Source of the DNA: Bacteroidetes bacterium B1(2017)
GTDB lineage: Bacteria > Bacteroidota > Bacteroidia > UKL13-3
Assembly (NCBI GenBank): GCA_002256395.1
Contig: NKJG01000006.1
Coordinates: 92,328-156,327, forward strand
Length of the DNA stretch: 64,000 bases
Reading direction: 5' to 3'
The translations under genes and the position numbers were made by a program. This document shows, one piece after another, positions 34,004 through 43,332 of this stretch. How positions within the stretch are numbered: position 1 is the stretch's first letter; every line of letters begins with the position of its first letter. The notes beneath the pieces are model-generated. The model was not told the DNA's origin and ran no database searches. It saw nothing but the letters and a program-made list of their open reading frames with translations.

Positions 34004-36334
34004 TTAAAAGGTAAATGTGGAATTATTTTTCTTAGGTTCTATTGGTGTTTGCAAGCTGTAATAAGCCAATTGTCCAAAGCTTATGTTTTCGTCGTTGGCA
34101 CTTAGTTGGGTATTAAAATAAAGTTGTTTTGTTTTACTCAATTTCTTTTGAATAGCATTTACTAAATAGGCATTTTGAAACACACCTCCGCTAAACGCAA
34201 GTTGGTTTATGTTCAAATTTGTGCTTACAAGTTCTATCATTTTTACTAAGGTATTAAACACCTTGCAAGCAAGATATTCTTTCGCTAATTTTTTTTCTAT
34301 GTCAAAAATCAGTTCTTGCAAAAAGGGTATCCAATTGATGTTTTCTTCCGAAAATTTTACACTATAGCTCGCTGTACATTTCTTGGGATGACTTGTGGCA
34401 AGTGTTTCTAGCATCATGGTGGCTTGCCCTTCGTATTGATGAATGGTGCAAACGCCTAAGATTGCCGCCACTGCATCTAATAACCTACCCATGCTACTAC
34501 AAAACAAACTTGGTTTTTGAGCCAACATGCTTGTGTATAGTTGCCATTCTTGTTTGCTAAAGAGAGGTTCCAGAATACTTGTTTTCTCAGGAATCATGGA
34601 GAGCATACTTAAAGCCGAAAGCCTAGGTTCACGTGTCATTTTATCTCCAAGTAGTTGTGGGAAATAGGCAAGTTGTGCCGTTCTAGTAATAATTCCTTTA
34701 CTAAAGGTAAAAGTTTCGCCACCCCATATTTGGCCATCATCGCCATAGCCGGTGCCATCCCAAATAAAGCCCAAGATTTTTTTCTTGCTGTTTTGTAGTT
34801 TATTCTCTAGCAATACAGCTGCGAAATGTGCTTTGTGATGTTGTATTTCTAAAAGTTGCAGTTTGTTTTTTGCGGCTAATTCTTTTCCGTATTCGCTCGC
34901 AAAATAGCCAGGGTGTTTATCAACTAAAATTACTTGTGGTTTGGCTTTTACTAAGTTGCAAGTATGTTCTAAAGTATGTTTAAATGCTTCTTGAGATTCT
35001 AAACTTTGTAAATCGCCCAAGAATTGGCTCACTAGTAAATTGTTTGGATAGGCTAGGGCAAAGGTGCTTTTAAGTTCACTGCCCATAGCTAAAACTGTAG
35101 GCTTTAACTCTGCAAATGGATTTGGAAAATGGTTGGGTGCTAATCCTCTACTGCGCCTTAATATGAGTTGTTGCTTGTTGGCAAACTGTATTAAGCTATC
35201 GTCTTGTGGTGCTACTATTTCTCTGTCGTAACTAAGCACATATTCTGCCATGTCAAATAAGTTATCTATGGCATCTTTATCTCTATAAATTATAGGTGCT
35301 CCGCTAAGGTTAGCACTTGTTGCAATAAGGGGTTTGGTAAAAGCTTCGGCTAATAAGTAGAGTAATGGAGAGTATGGCATTAACACTCCAATTTTAGCTA
35401 AACCAGGAGCAATTAAGTTATTGCAAAGTTTACTTTTAGAATTACTTTTTTGCTTACATAAAACAATTGGAGCAGCCGCACCTGAAAGCGCTTTTTCTTC
35501 TACTGCATTTATTTCTACTTCTTCTTTTGCTTGTGCTATAGTATTAAAGAGTACTGCAAATGGTTTGGCTGGCCTGTGTTTTCTAAGTCTTAATTCTCCA
35601 ATTGCTTTTTCATTTGTAGCATCACAGAGTAATAAGTAACCACCAATTCCTTTTACTGCAATTGTTTTTCCTTGGTTCAGGGCAATTAGTAAATGCGTAC
35701 TTATTTGGTTCCAATTGCTACTTACTATCTGTTGGTTCGAACCAAACAAAGCCATTGGAACACTACACGTAGGGCAGGAGTTGGTTTGACTAAAATGCCT
35801 ACGATTTAATGGGTTGATATATTCCTCTTTACAGCTTGGACACATAGCTAAATGTGCCATAGTAGTATGTGGTCTATCGTAAGGTAGTTTTTGTACAATG
35901 CTATACCGAGGCCCACAATGTAAACAGGTAGTAAAAGCATAGTTATGCCTTTTGTCCCTATAGTCTCTTAATTCCCTTAAACACTCCAAACAAATCCCAA
36001 TATCCGGCGTTAACAGTAAATCAGTACTTAAAGAATCTGGGCTTTTACTAATAGAAAAGTGAGTATACTTTTTGCTTGTTTTGCTTACACTTAAGGTATG
36101 ATGTTTAAGAATAGCATGGGCTGGAATATGCGTGAAAATTTGTTTATAGAAGGCATTTGCTTTTTGTTTGCTTGCATTAAAAAACACATGAACGCCATCA
36201 GTGGTATTAAATACCTCGCCACAAATTTTAGATGCGGTGGCAAGCTTATACACGTAAGGTCTAAAACCAACACCCTGAACCAAACCTGTTAGGTGAATAT
36301 GAAAGGTTTGAGTAGGTTTATTGGAAGTGGCCAT
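34004..36334 (-). CDS. hypF: Carbamoyltransferase HypF
   Basis: 776 residues, full length. Domains in order: acylphosphatase-like (HLTGLVQGVGFRPYVYKLA, 14-32); two zinc fingers (C115/C118/C137/C140 and C165/C168/C187/C190); a YrdC-like domain with AVKGIGGYLLLCDA and KHRPAKPFAVL; and a Kae1-like C-terminal half with the metal site in EIQHHKAHFAAVL and LAFSGGVFQN. It activates carbamoyl phosphate with ATP and transfers the carbamoyl group to HypE's C-terminal Cys. It lies between hypB and hypC in the operon. Confidence 0.96.
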   Translation of the reverse strand: MATSNKPTQTFHIHLTGLVQGVGFRPYVYKLATASKICGEVFNTTDGVHVFFNASKQKANAFYKQIFTHIPAHAILKHHTLSVSKTSKKYTHFSISKSPDSLSTDLLLTPDIGICLECLRELRDYRDKRHNYAFTTCLHCGPRYSIVQKLPYDRPHTTMAHLAMCPSCKEEYINPLNRRHFSQTNSCPTCSVPMALFGSNQQIVSSNWNQISTHLLIALNQGKTIAVKGIGGYLLLCDATNEKAIGELRLRKHRPAKPFAVLFNTIAQAKEEVEINAVEEKALSGAAAPIVLCKQKSNSKSKLCNNLIAPGLAKIGVLMPYSPLLYLLAEAFTKPLIATSANLSGAPIIYRDKDAIDNLFDMAEYVLSYDREIVAPQDDSLIQFANKQQLILRRSRGLAPNHFPNPFAELKPTVLAMGSELKSTFALAYPNNLLVSQFLGDLQSLESQEAFKHTLEHTCNLVKAKPQVILVDKHPGYFASEYGKELAAKNKLQLLEIQHHKAHFAAVLLENKLQNSKKKILGFIWDGTGYGDDGQIWGGETFTFSKGIITRTAQLAYFPQLLGDKMTREPRLSALSMLSMIPEKTSILEPLFSKQEWQLYTSMLAQKPSLFCSSMGRLLDAVAAILGVCTIHQYEGQATMMLETLATSHPKKCTASYSVKFSEENINWIPFLQELIFDIEKKLAKEYLACKVFNTLVKMIELVSTNLNINQLAFSGGVFQNAYLVNAIQKKLSKTKQLYFNTQLSANDENISFGQLAYYSLQTPIEPKKNNSTFTF

Positions 36335-36345
36335 GCGGCAAATAA

Positions 36346-37110
36346 TTAGGCCAATTCTGCTGCAGGAACTTTTGCTTTAAGCCAGTTATACCATTGCTCA
36401 AGGCCTTCACCGTTGGTGCAACTAACTTCTATAATTTCTAGCTTATGATTAATTTTTAGCGCATTTGCTTTTACTTTTTCCATATCAAATGGAACATAAG
36501 GCAACAAATCTGTTTTATTAATAATGCATAATGTAGAAGAAAAAAACATATCCGGATATTTCAACGGTTTATCATCACCTTCTGTTACACTAATGATAAC
36601 CACACGTTCTTTTTCACCTAAATCAAACATAGCAGGACAAACAAGGTTACCTACATTTTCTATAAATAGTACCGAGTTTGCTTTAGGCTTCATTCCTTGC
36701 AAAGCATGCATTACCATATGCGAATCTAAGTGACAGCCTTTGCCTGTGTTTATTTGAGTAACCTTAGTTCCAGTAGCATGAATTCTGTCGGCATCATTGG
36801 TGGTTTGTTGATCGCCTTCTATAACCGCAAATTCTAGTTGTCCTTTTAAATCGGTAAGTGTTCTTTCAAGCAAAGTAGTTTTACCCGAGCCTGGTGAGCT
36901 AACAAGATTTAGGGCAAGAATATTTTTGGCATCAAAATAACCTCTGTTGCGTTCGGCCAAAAGATTGTTTTCGTGTAATACATCTTTCTCTACATCCACA
37001 ACTTTTTTGGTATGGGTATGCGAGTGGCTAGTGCCATCGTGATGGTGGTGGTGGCCGGGCTCATGATAAGTTGCTCCGCCATTAGCGTCGCATCCGCAGG
37101 TTGCACACAT
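36346..37110 (-). CDS. hypB: Nickel-inserting GTPase HypB
   Basis: 254 residues. The N-terminus has the high-affinity nickel motif CATCGC (C2, C5, C7) and a His-rich store (HHHHHDGTSHSHTHT, about 20-34). The GTPase core has P-loop SSPGSGKTT, ENVGNLVCPAMFDLGE, the NKTD specificity motif and a dimer-interface metal site around GKGCHLDSH. It delivers Ni to the large subunit with HypA, whose gene lies immediately upstream. Confidence 0.96.
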   Translation of the reverse strand: MCATCGCDANGGATYHEPGHHHHHDGTSHSHTHTKKVVDVEKDVLHENNLLAERNRGYFDAKNILALNLVSSPGSGKTTLLERTLTDLKGQLEFAVIEGDQQTTNDADRIHATGTKVTQINTGKGCHLDSHMVMHALQGMKPKANSVLFIENVGNLVCPAMFDLGEKERVVIISVTEGDDKPLKYPDMFFSSTLCIINKTDLLPYVPFDMEKVKANALKINHKLEIIEVSCTNGEGLEQWYNWLKAKVPAAELA

Positions 37111-37131
37111 AGTTTGTTTTAGTTTTAGGTG

Positions 37132-37473
37132 TTAGGAAACCAATAATGTTTTTACTCTAAATTCTTTGCCGCTAAGTACATTAATAAAATGGCTGCCACA
37201 CTGAGGGCAAACATCATATACTTGCTGCAAAGAAATTTGGGCATCGCAATCGAGGCAGGTTCCTTTGCCTTCAATTCGATTTATTTTTCTTATGGCGCCT
37301 GCCAACAAAGTGTTTTTCACAGCTTGGCTCCAGGCAAAATCAAAAGCATCCATTTCAACACTGCTTAGGGTTCCAATATCTAATTCAATTTCCTCAATTA
37401 AATGGGCATCGGCATCCAAAGCGTGTTGCTGAGCAATATCAATTATGCTCATAACAAGGGATAGCTCATGCAT
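37132..37473 (-). CDS. hypA: Nickel metallochaperone HypA
   Basis: 113 residues. It starts MHELSLV (His2 and Glu3 are the nickel ligands) and carries the zinc site C73-x2-C76 and C89-x2-C92 (GTCLDCDAQ...YDVCPQCGS). HypA hands Ni to HypB or the large subunit. It lies between the 70-residue HupE-like protein, 5 bases away, and hypB. Confidence 0.96.
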   Translation of the reverse strand: MHELSLVMSIIDIAQQHALDADAHLIEEIELDIGTLSSVEMDAFDFAWSQAVKNTLLAGAIRKINRIEGKGTCLDCDAQISLQQVYDVCPQCGSHFINVLSGKEFRVKTLLVS

Positions 37474-37478
37474 GATTT

Positions 37479-37691
37479 TTAGTTGTTCTCTGATTGCTTT
37501 TTGCTACGCATATACAGGTAAAAAATACCTCCACAAGCAAGCACTGCTCCTAATACAACAGCATGGGTTGGCTCAACAAAATAATGGGTTATGGTAAATC
37601 CTTCGGTTTCGCCATGACCAGGGTGTGCCATTCCTAAGAAAGGAAGTAAAGTGGCAACAGAACTTACTACAAGTGTGCTAATTTTTTTCAT
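37479..37691 (-). CDS. Small HupE-like one-helix membrane protein
   Basis: 70 residues. A signal-like segment (KKISTLVVSSVATLLPFLG) ends before MAHPGHGETEGF. One membrane helix follows (VVLGAVLACGGIFYLYM) and a short basic/polar tail. The HPGHG motif just after the signal cleavage is what HupE/UreJ nickel permeases carry at their mature N-terminus, but the remaining helices are absent. It is the first gene of the hyp operon, so a role in periplasmic Ni capture or hydrogenase assembly is plausible though unproven. Confidence 0.65.
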   Translation of the reverse strand: MKKISTLVVSSVATLLPFLGMAHPGHGETEGFTITHYFVEPTHAVVLGAVLACGGIFYLYMRSKKQSENN

Positions 37692-37855
37692 CAGACAATT
37701 ATTAAAATTTTGTAACTCAATATTAAGAAAGAATTTCTACTTGATAAGTTTATTTAAATCAGAATTTTTATTGATTAAAGTCATAATATTTCACTTCGTC
37801 ATAAAATTACTTTGATGTACCAATTTATTGTCCTAAAAATTTTAAACCCATCAAC
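37692..37855. promoter_or_regulatory. Divergent promoter region, hyp operon / hydrogenase operon
   Basis: 164 AT-rich bases between the two divergent hydrogenase transcription units. TTACTTTG near 37807 is close to the TAnnTTTG -7 box for the rightward operon but not exact. No inverted repeat strong enough to call an operator was seen. Co-regulation of both units from here is likely by position. Confidence 0.5.
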
Positions 37856-38986
37856 ATGACTAAAGATGACTCTCCAAAAGCTCAGCCCACCTATTATGAG
37901 GAAGTTGAGAGAAAAGGGTACACACGCAGGGATTTCCTGAGTTTTGTTACCATGATGACTGCCTTTATTGGCCTCGACAAATCTGCTATAGGGCAGGTAG
38001 CTACGGCACTTGAGACGAAGCCGCGAGTACCTGTAATCTGGTTGCATTTTCAGGAGTGCACGTGTTGCTCTGAGAGTTTTATTCGATCGTCGCACCCAAT
38101 GGTTGCCGACATTCTTTTAGACATGATTTCGCTTGACTATACTGAGACCCTGATGGCTGCTTCGGGATTTCAGGCAGAAGAAGCGATGCGGAATACTATG
38201 ACCAAGTACAAAGGAGAATATATTCTTTGTGTTGAAGGTAGTGTACCTACTGGCGCCGATGGCGTTTATTGTATGATAGGTGGTAAAACATCTATGCAAA
38301 TATTACAAGAAGTAGCGGCCGATGCAAAAGCTGTAATTGCATGGGGAAGTTGTGCTAGTAATGGTTGCGTGCAATCTGCAAAACCTAACCCAACTAAGGC
38401 TACTCCAATTCATAAATTATTAAAAGGTATTCCTTTAATTAAAGTTCCTGGTTGCCCTCCAATCGGTGAGGTTATGGCAGGTGTAATTGTACACTTAGTA
38501 ACCTTCGGAAAAATTCCTGAATTAGATCGTCAAGGTCGGCCAAAAGCATTCTATAGCAAACGCGTACACGATACTTGTTACCGTCGTCCGTTCTATGATG
38601 CAGGTTTATTTGTTGAAACCTTTGATGATGAAAGTGCACGTAAAGGATATTGCTTATATAAAGTGGGATGTAAAGGCCCGTCTACCTATAATGCCTGCGG
38701 CGTAATGAAATGGAATAATGGAACAAGTTATCCAATTCAAAGCGGTCATGGTTGCATTGGATGTAGCGAAGAAAACTATTGGGATAATGGAGGCTTATAT
38801 AACAGAGATGCTGCCTTTGCAGGCTTTGGTATTGAATCTAATGCCGACACTCTTGGTAAGGTTGCTTTAACGGCTACTGGTATGGCATTGGCTGCACATG
38901 CCATTTATACCAATGTTCGCAAACACGATTTAATTGTGAACCTAGAGGATGAAGGTAAAGTGACTGAAAAGGAATTGGAGTCTTAA
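37856..38986 (+). CDS. hyaA: [NiFe]-hydrogenase small subunit, O2-tolerant type
   Basis: 376 residues. A twin-arginine signal (TRRDFLSF, 23-30) exports the folded dimer. The proximal-cluster cysteines are C68, C70, C71, C166, C171 and C200 ([22 protein letters not shown]). Their spacing equals Cys17/19/20/115/120/149 of E. coli Hyd-1 and Ralstonia HoxK exactly, with an offset of 51, so the special [4Fe-3S] cluster of oxygen-tolerant group 1d-like enzymes is predicted. Distal/medial ligands are in [27 protein letters not shown] and [13 protein letters not shown]-terminal helix ([19 protein letters not shown]) anchors it to the membrane. Confidence 0.96.
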   Translation: MTKDDSPKAQPTYYEEVERKGYTRRDFLSFVTMMTAFIGLDKSAIGQVATALETKPRVPVIWLHFQECTCCSESFIRSSHPMVADILLDMISLDYTETLMAASGFQAEEAMRNTMTKYKGEYILCVEGSVPTGADGVYCMIGGKTSMQILQEVAADAKAVIAWGSCASNGCVQSAKPNPTKATPIHKLLKGIPLIKVPGCPPIGEVMAGVIVHLVTFGKIPELDRQGRPKAFYSKRVHDTCYRRPFYDAGLFVETFDDESARKGYCLYKVGCKGPSTYNACGVMKWNNGTSYPIQSGHGCIGCSEENYWDNGGLYNRDAAFAGFGIESNADTLGKVALTATGMALAAHAIYTNVRKHDLIVNLEDEGKVTEKELES

Positions 38987-39008
38987 TTTTTATAACCTAA
39001 AGAAAAGT

Positions 39009-40733
39009 ATGAGTAAGAGAATTGTTGTTGACCCAATTACTAGAATTGAAGGTCACTTACGCGTTGAAGCGGATATAGAGAATGGCAAAATTGTGGATGC
39101 ATATAGCAGTGGTACCATGGTGCGCTTGTTAGAAGAAATTTTAAAAGGAAGAGATCCTAGAGATGCATGGGCTTTTGTGGGTAGAGTGTGTGGAGTTTGT
39201 ACTTCAACTCACTCGCTTACTTCTGTTCGCGCCGTTGAGGATGCCTTAGATATTACCGTGCCTGTTAATGCAGAGTTGGTTCGTAACTTAATGCATTGCG
39301 TTTTATATATGCACGATCATGTGGTGCATTTCTATCACCTACATGCCATGGATTGGGTAGATGTGGTAAATGCACTTCAGGCCGATCCTAAAAAGACTTC
39401 TGAATTAGCACAAAGTTTATCGCATTGGCCAAAAAGTTCACCTGGATATTTTAGCGATATCCAAAAACGTGTGAAGAAATTTGTAGATAGCGGTCAGCTT
39501 GGAATTTTTGCGAATGGCTATTGGGGTCACCCAGCTTATAAATTACCTGCAGAAGTTAATTTAATTGGCTTAGCGCATTATTTAGAAGCTCTTGAATGGC
39601 AAAAAGAAATTGTAAAAGTACAGGCTATTTTTGGTGGTAAAAATCCACATCCAAATTACCTTGTAGGTGGTATGGCATGCTCTATTGGTTTAGACGATGT
39701 AAGCGGTATTAACGCCGAACGTTTGGCTTATGTAGGACAGTTAATAAAACAAGGACAAGAATTTATTGAACAAGTATACATTCCAGATTTAATGGCAGTG
39801 GCTTCGTTCTATAAAGATTGGGGTGCAATTGGCGGTGGTTTAGGTAATTACTTGGTGTATGGCGATTTGCCTACAAATGGGTATAGAGATATAGCAAGCT
39901 ATAAATTTCCATCGGGTGCTATTTTAAACAAAGACTTGAGTAAGGTGCATGATATCGACTTAAGAAAAGACGATGAAGTGCAAGAGTTTATTACCAAATC
40001 GTGGTACGATTATAAAGGTGGTAAAGATGTAGGTTTACATCCATGGAAAGGCGAAAGCACAGTTAATTATACTGGCCCTAAACCTCCATTTGAACATTTA
40101 GATACCGACAAAGAATATAGTTACCTTAAAACTCCAAGGTGGAAAGGTCATGCTATGGAAGTTGGTCCACTAGCGCGTGTATTAGTTGGCTATGCTAGAG
40201 GTAAAGAAGAATACAAAGAAGTAGTAAACAAAACCATTACCGATTTAAATGTGCCCGTTACCGCCTTATTCTCTACATTAGGTAGAACAGCCGCAAGAGG
40301 TTTAGAAGCTAAATTAGCAGCAGGTTGGGCTCAAGAGTTCTATGCATCTTTAATTGCTAATATTAAATCGGGCGATACCCGCATGGCAGAGATGAGTAAG
40401 TTCGACCCTACAACATGGCCTAAAACTGCCTTGGGTGTTGGTCATGCCGAAGCACCTCGTGGCGCCTTAGCACATTGGATTAATATTGAAGACATGAAGA
40501 TTGCCAACTATCAATTGGTGGTTCCAACAACTTGGAATGCATCGCCTAGAGATAGTAAAGGACAAATGAGTGCTTACGAAGCTGCTTTAATTGATACGCC
40601 TGTTGCGAATGAAAATCAACCATTAGAAATCATTCGTACCATTCATAGTTTCGACCCTTGTATGGCCTGTAGCGTGCATATTTATGATGAAGAAGGTAAA
40701 CATATAAGCCGCATAAGCGTGGTGGGCGAATAA
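39009..40733 (+). CDS. hyaB: [NiFe]-hydrogenase large subunit
   Basis: 574 residues. The active-site metals are bound by C61/C64 (RVCGVCTSTH) and C551/C554 (DPCMACSVH). RIEGHLR near the start is the usual conserved site. After H557 a 17-residue tail (IYDEEGKHISRISVVGE) remains to be cut off by the adjacent maturation protease. It splits H2 and sends electrons through the small subunit's clusters to cytochrome b. No Tat signal of its own, so it is exported with the small subunit. Spacing to the small-subunit gene is 22 bases. Confidence 0.97.
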   Translation: MSKRIVVDPITRIEGHLRVEADIENGKIVDAYSSGTMVRLLEEILKGRDPRDAWAFVGRVCGVCTSTHSLTSVRAVEDALDITVPVNAELVRNLMHCVLYMHDHVVHFYHLHAMDWVDVVNALQADPKKTSELAQSLSHWPKSSPGYFSDIQKRVKKFVDSGQLGIFANGYWGHPAYKLPAEVNLIGLAHYLEALEWQKEIVKVQAIFGGKNPHPNYLVGGMACSIGLDDVSGINAERLAYVGQLIKQGQEFIEQVYIPDLMAVASFYKDWGAIGGGLGNYLVYGDLPTNGYRDIASYKFPSGAILNKDLSKVHDIDLRKDDEVQEFITKSWYDYKGGKDVGLHPWKGESTVNYTGPKPPFEHLDTDKEYSYLKTPRWKGHAMEVGPLARVLVGYARGKEEYKEVVNKTITDLNVPVTALFSTLGRTAARGLEAKLAAGWAQEFYASLIANIKSGDTRMAEMSKFDPTTWPKTALGVGHAEAPRGALAHWINIEDMKIANYQLVVPTTWNASPRDSKGQMSAYEAALIDTPVANENQPLEIIRTIHSFDPCMACSVHIYDEEGKHISRISVVGE

Positions 40734-40750
40734 TTCTTAAACAACATAGT

Positions 40751-41470
40751 ATGGCAACGAAATATTTGCATATTCCGCGCTTGCGCAGAGTATATGTATG
40801 GGAACTTCCCGTAAGAATGTATCACTGGCTAAATGCATTAGTAATAATTGCATTGGTAGCTACTGGTTTTTATATCGCTAATCCTTTGGCTCTGCAAAGC
40901 CAACACGAAGCCGTAGCCCAATACACAATGGGTTGGGTAAGGTATGTGCATTTTGCAGCAGCTTATCTGTTTTTCTTTAATTTTATTTTTCGCATTTATT
41001 GGGGTTTTGTTGGAAATAAATATGCCAACTGGAAACAGTTTATTCCTACCACTAAAAGCTTTTGGGTAGAAATGTGGACTGTGTTTAAAAAAGATATTCT
41101 CATGCTTAAAGGAAAAGAGCATGTGAGTATTGGACATAATCCAATGGCAGGTTTTATATACTTCCTTACCTTTATTGCCTTTATGGTTCAATGCTTAACA
41201 GGCTTTGGATTGTATGCTCCAATGAGTAACTGGTGGTTGCCTCAATTATTTGCTTGGGTACCTGCTATGTTTGGGGGTGATATTTTATGCCGCCAAATAC
41301 ACCATTGGTCTATGTGGTTCTTTATTCTCTTTGCCGTGATACATGTTTATCTGGTATTTTACCACGATTACGTTGAAGGTAGAGGCGAAATGAGTAGCAT
41401 GGGCGGTGGTTGGAAATTTATTGAAGAAGATGTGTTTGAAGAAAAAAAACACCATTCGCCAAAAAAATAA
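40751..41470 (+). CDS. hyaC: Hydrogenase cytochrome b subunit
   Basis: 239 residues, Ni/Fe-hydrogenase b-type cytochrome (HyaC/HoxZ). Four membrane helices are visible: RMYHWLNALVIIALVATGFYI, YVHFAAAYLFFFNFIFRIYW, GFIYFLTFIAFMVQCLTGFGLY and HHWSMWFFILFAVIHVYLVFYH. The heme-ligand histidines are in YHWLN, VHFAA, HHWSM and VIHVY. It links H2 oxidation to the quinone pool. It sits 17 bases after the large subunit. Confidence 0.96.
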   Translation: MATKYLHIPRLRRVYVWELPVRMYHWLNALVIIALVATGFYIANPLALQSQHEAVAQYTMGWVRYVHFAAAYLFFFNFIFRIYWGFVGNKYANWKQFIPTTKSFWVEMWTVFKKDILMLKGKEHVSIGHNPMAGFIYFLTFIAFMVQCLTGFGLYAPMSNWWLPQLFAWVPAMFGGDILCRQIHHWSMWFFILFAVIHVYLVFYHDYVEGRGEMSSMGGGWKFIEEDVFEEKKHHSPKK

Positions 41471-41482
41471 TTAAAAAAAAAC

Positions 41483-41983
41483 ATGCAAGCTAAGAAAGAC
41501 ATATTGATTTTAGGAATTGGAAATTACCTAATGGGCGACGAAGGCATTGGCGTGCATGTGGCTGAACAACTGCTTAAAGAAAACCTACCAGCCGATGTAG
41601 ATGTGCTGGACGGTGGAACTGGCGGGTTTCATTTATTAGAGTATTTTGAATTGTATAAAACGGTGATTTTGGTTGATGCTACTTTAGGCGATCATCCTAT
41701 TGGAACAATACGACTTATCAAACCACGGTTTGCACACGATTTTCCAAAGGCTATGAGCACCCATGATATTGGTTTAAAAGATATGGTGGGTGCACTACAG
41801 TTAATGGATAAAATGCCTATTATTCATTTGTTTGTTGTTAGCATAGAAAGCTTGCAACAGCAAGGAATAGAGCTCACGCCAGAAGTTAAGGCTGTTGTAC
41901 CCGAATTAATTTTACGGGTACGTAATTTAATTGAAGAAATAAGAAGCGGAGTGTTAGAAGAAACTATTTACGGAGTATTATAA
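41483..41983 (+). CDS. hyaD: Hydrogenase maturation endopeptidase
   Basis: 166 residues, HyaD/HybD type. LGIGNYLMGDEGIGVHVAEQL gives Glu20, LVDATLGD gives Asp65 and MSTHDIGL gives His94; these correspond to the three Ni-sensing ligands of HybD (Glu16, Asp62, His93). It cleaves the large-subunit C-terminal tail after nickel insertion. It is the last gene of the operon and its end overlaps the convergent murF end by 6 bases. No hyaE/hyaF-like genes follow. Confidence 0.95.
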   Translation: MQAKKDILILGIGNYLMGDEGIGVHVAEQLLKENLPADVDVLDGGTGGFHLLEYFELYKTVILVDATLGDHPIGTIRLIKPRFAHDFPKAMSTHDIGLKDMVGALQLMDKMPIIHLFVVSIESLQQQGIELTPEVKAVVPELILRVRNLIEEIRSGVLEETIYGVL

Positions 41984-43267
41984 GTTCTCTATTAAACTCT
42001 CAATCTTCATTCCACGAGACCCTTTCAAGAACACAAATTTGTTTTTGAAAGGGTTTTCTGTTAAGAAGGCTGCCACCTCTTTGGTTTGCTCAAACTTTTT
42101 GTAAGCAGTGTTGGTTCGGCAAAATGCTTTACCTACTAAAATAACGTCTTCTAAGCCCAAATTTTGGCAATACTCTACCAAGCTTTGATGTTCTTCTGCT
42201 TCATATTTTCCAAGCTCAAACATATCGCCCAAAATAAGTACTTTGTTTGAACCCGGCATGGCCACAAAATTTCTAATGCTTACTTCCATACTACTTGGAT
42301 TAGCATTATAGGCGTCTAAGAAAATTTTGTTATGTTCCTTTTCTATGAGTTGCGAACGCAAGTTTTTAGGTTCATACTGCTCTATGCCTTGTTTAATTTG
42401 GGCTGCTGTTAATCCAAAATGTAAGCCAATACTTAGCGCTGCTAAAATATTATCGAAATTATAATCGCCACTCAAAGGGCTTATTATTTCTGTGCCTTGA
42501 AGCTTAAATTGAATAGTAGGTTGAAAGCAATCTGCTTTTAAATAGGTTGTTTGCGCATCTATTTTTTCTTCGGTGTGAGCGGCATAAATAATTCTATTTT
42601 GTATGCCTTCACTTTTGTTCATTAAAACAGAATCGTTGCCATTTACAAAGGCAATTCCATTTTCTTGTTTTAAATAATCAAACAATTCGGCGTTCGATAA
42701 AATAACGCCTTCCATACTTCCAAAACCTTCTAAATGATCTTTGCCGTTATTAGTAACTATACCGTGCGAAGGACAAGCTATTTGGCATAAAAATGCGTTT
42801 TCTTCTTGGTGGTTGGCTCCCATTTCAATTACCGCTATCTCATGTTTCTTGGTAAGCATAAGAAGTGTTAAGGGCAAACCAATATGGTTATTAAAATTCC
42901 CTGGCGTGCTTAAAATAGAATACTTGGTTTGTAAAACAGAGCTAATAAGTTCTTTGGTAGTAGTTTTTCCGTTTGAACCAACAATAGCAATTACAGGCAA
43001 GTTTAATTGATGTCTATGGTATTTTGCCAGATCTTGTAAGGTGTTTAAAACATTGCTAACTAAAATGCATTTTTCATTTACAACAAATTCTGCTTCATCT
43101 ACAATACAATACGCAGCTCCTTGGTCAAGCGCCATTTGTGCAAAGGTATTCCCATTAAAATTATCACCTTTAAGTGCAAAGAAGAGGCAGTTTTTGCTAA
43201 GCTTGCGGGTATCGGTACAAACTTCTGGGTATTGTAAAAAAAGAGTATATAGTTCTGTGGTGGTCAT
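41978..43267 (-). CDS. murF: UDP-MurNAc-tripeptide D-alanyl-D-alanine ligase MurF
   Basis: 429 residues, cytosolic peptidoglycan-precursor ligase that adds D-Ala-D-Ala using ATP. Features: N-terminal Mur domain with DTRKLSKNCLFFALKGDNFNGNTF, ATP loop IVGSNGKTTTKEL (97-103), GNFNNHIGLPLTLL, AVIEMGANHQEE, TNNGKDHLEGFGS, a DAYNANPSSM motif and C-terminal LGDMFELG and LKGSRGMKIE. It is isolated from the mur/fts cluster, as is common in Bacteroidota. Confidence 0.94.
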   Translation of the reverse strand: MTTTELYTLFLQYPEVCTDTRKLSKNCLFFALKGDNFNGNTFAQMALDQGAAYCIVDEAEFVVNEKCILVSNVLNTLQDLAKYHRHQLNLPVIAIVGSNGKTTTKELISSVLQTKYSILSTPGNFNNHIGLPLTLLMLTKKHEIAVIEMGANHQEENAFLCQIACPSHGIVTNNGKDHLEGFGSMEGVILSNAELFDYLKQENGIAFVNGNDSVLMNKSEGIQNRIIYAAHTEEKIDAQTTYLKADCFQPTIQFKLQGTEIISPLSGDYNFDNILAALSIGLHFGLTAAQIKQGIEQYEPKNLRSQLIEKEHNKIFLDAYNANPSSMEVSIRNFVAMPGSNKVLILGDMFELGKYEAEEHQSLVEYCQNLGLEDVILVGKAFCRTNTAYKKFEQTKEVAAFLTENPFKNKFVFLKGSRGMKIESLIENL

Positions 43268-43332
43268 TTTATGAATTAATAAAGAATTAAAAAGAGCAAT
43301 GTTTTCTAACTTGCATCAAAAATAAGCCAAGC

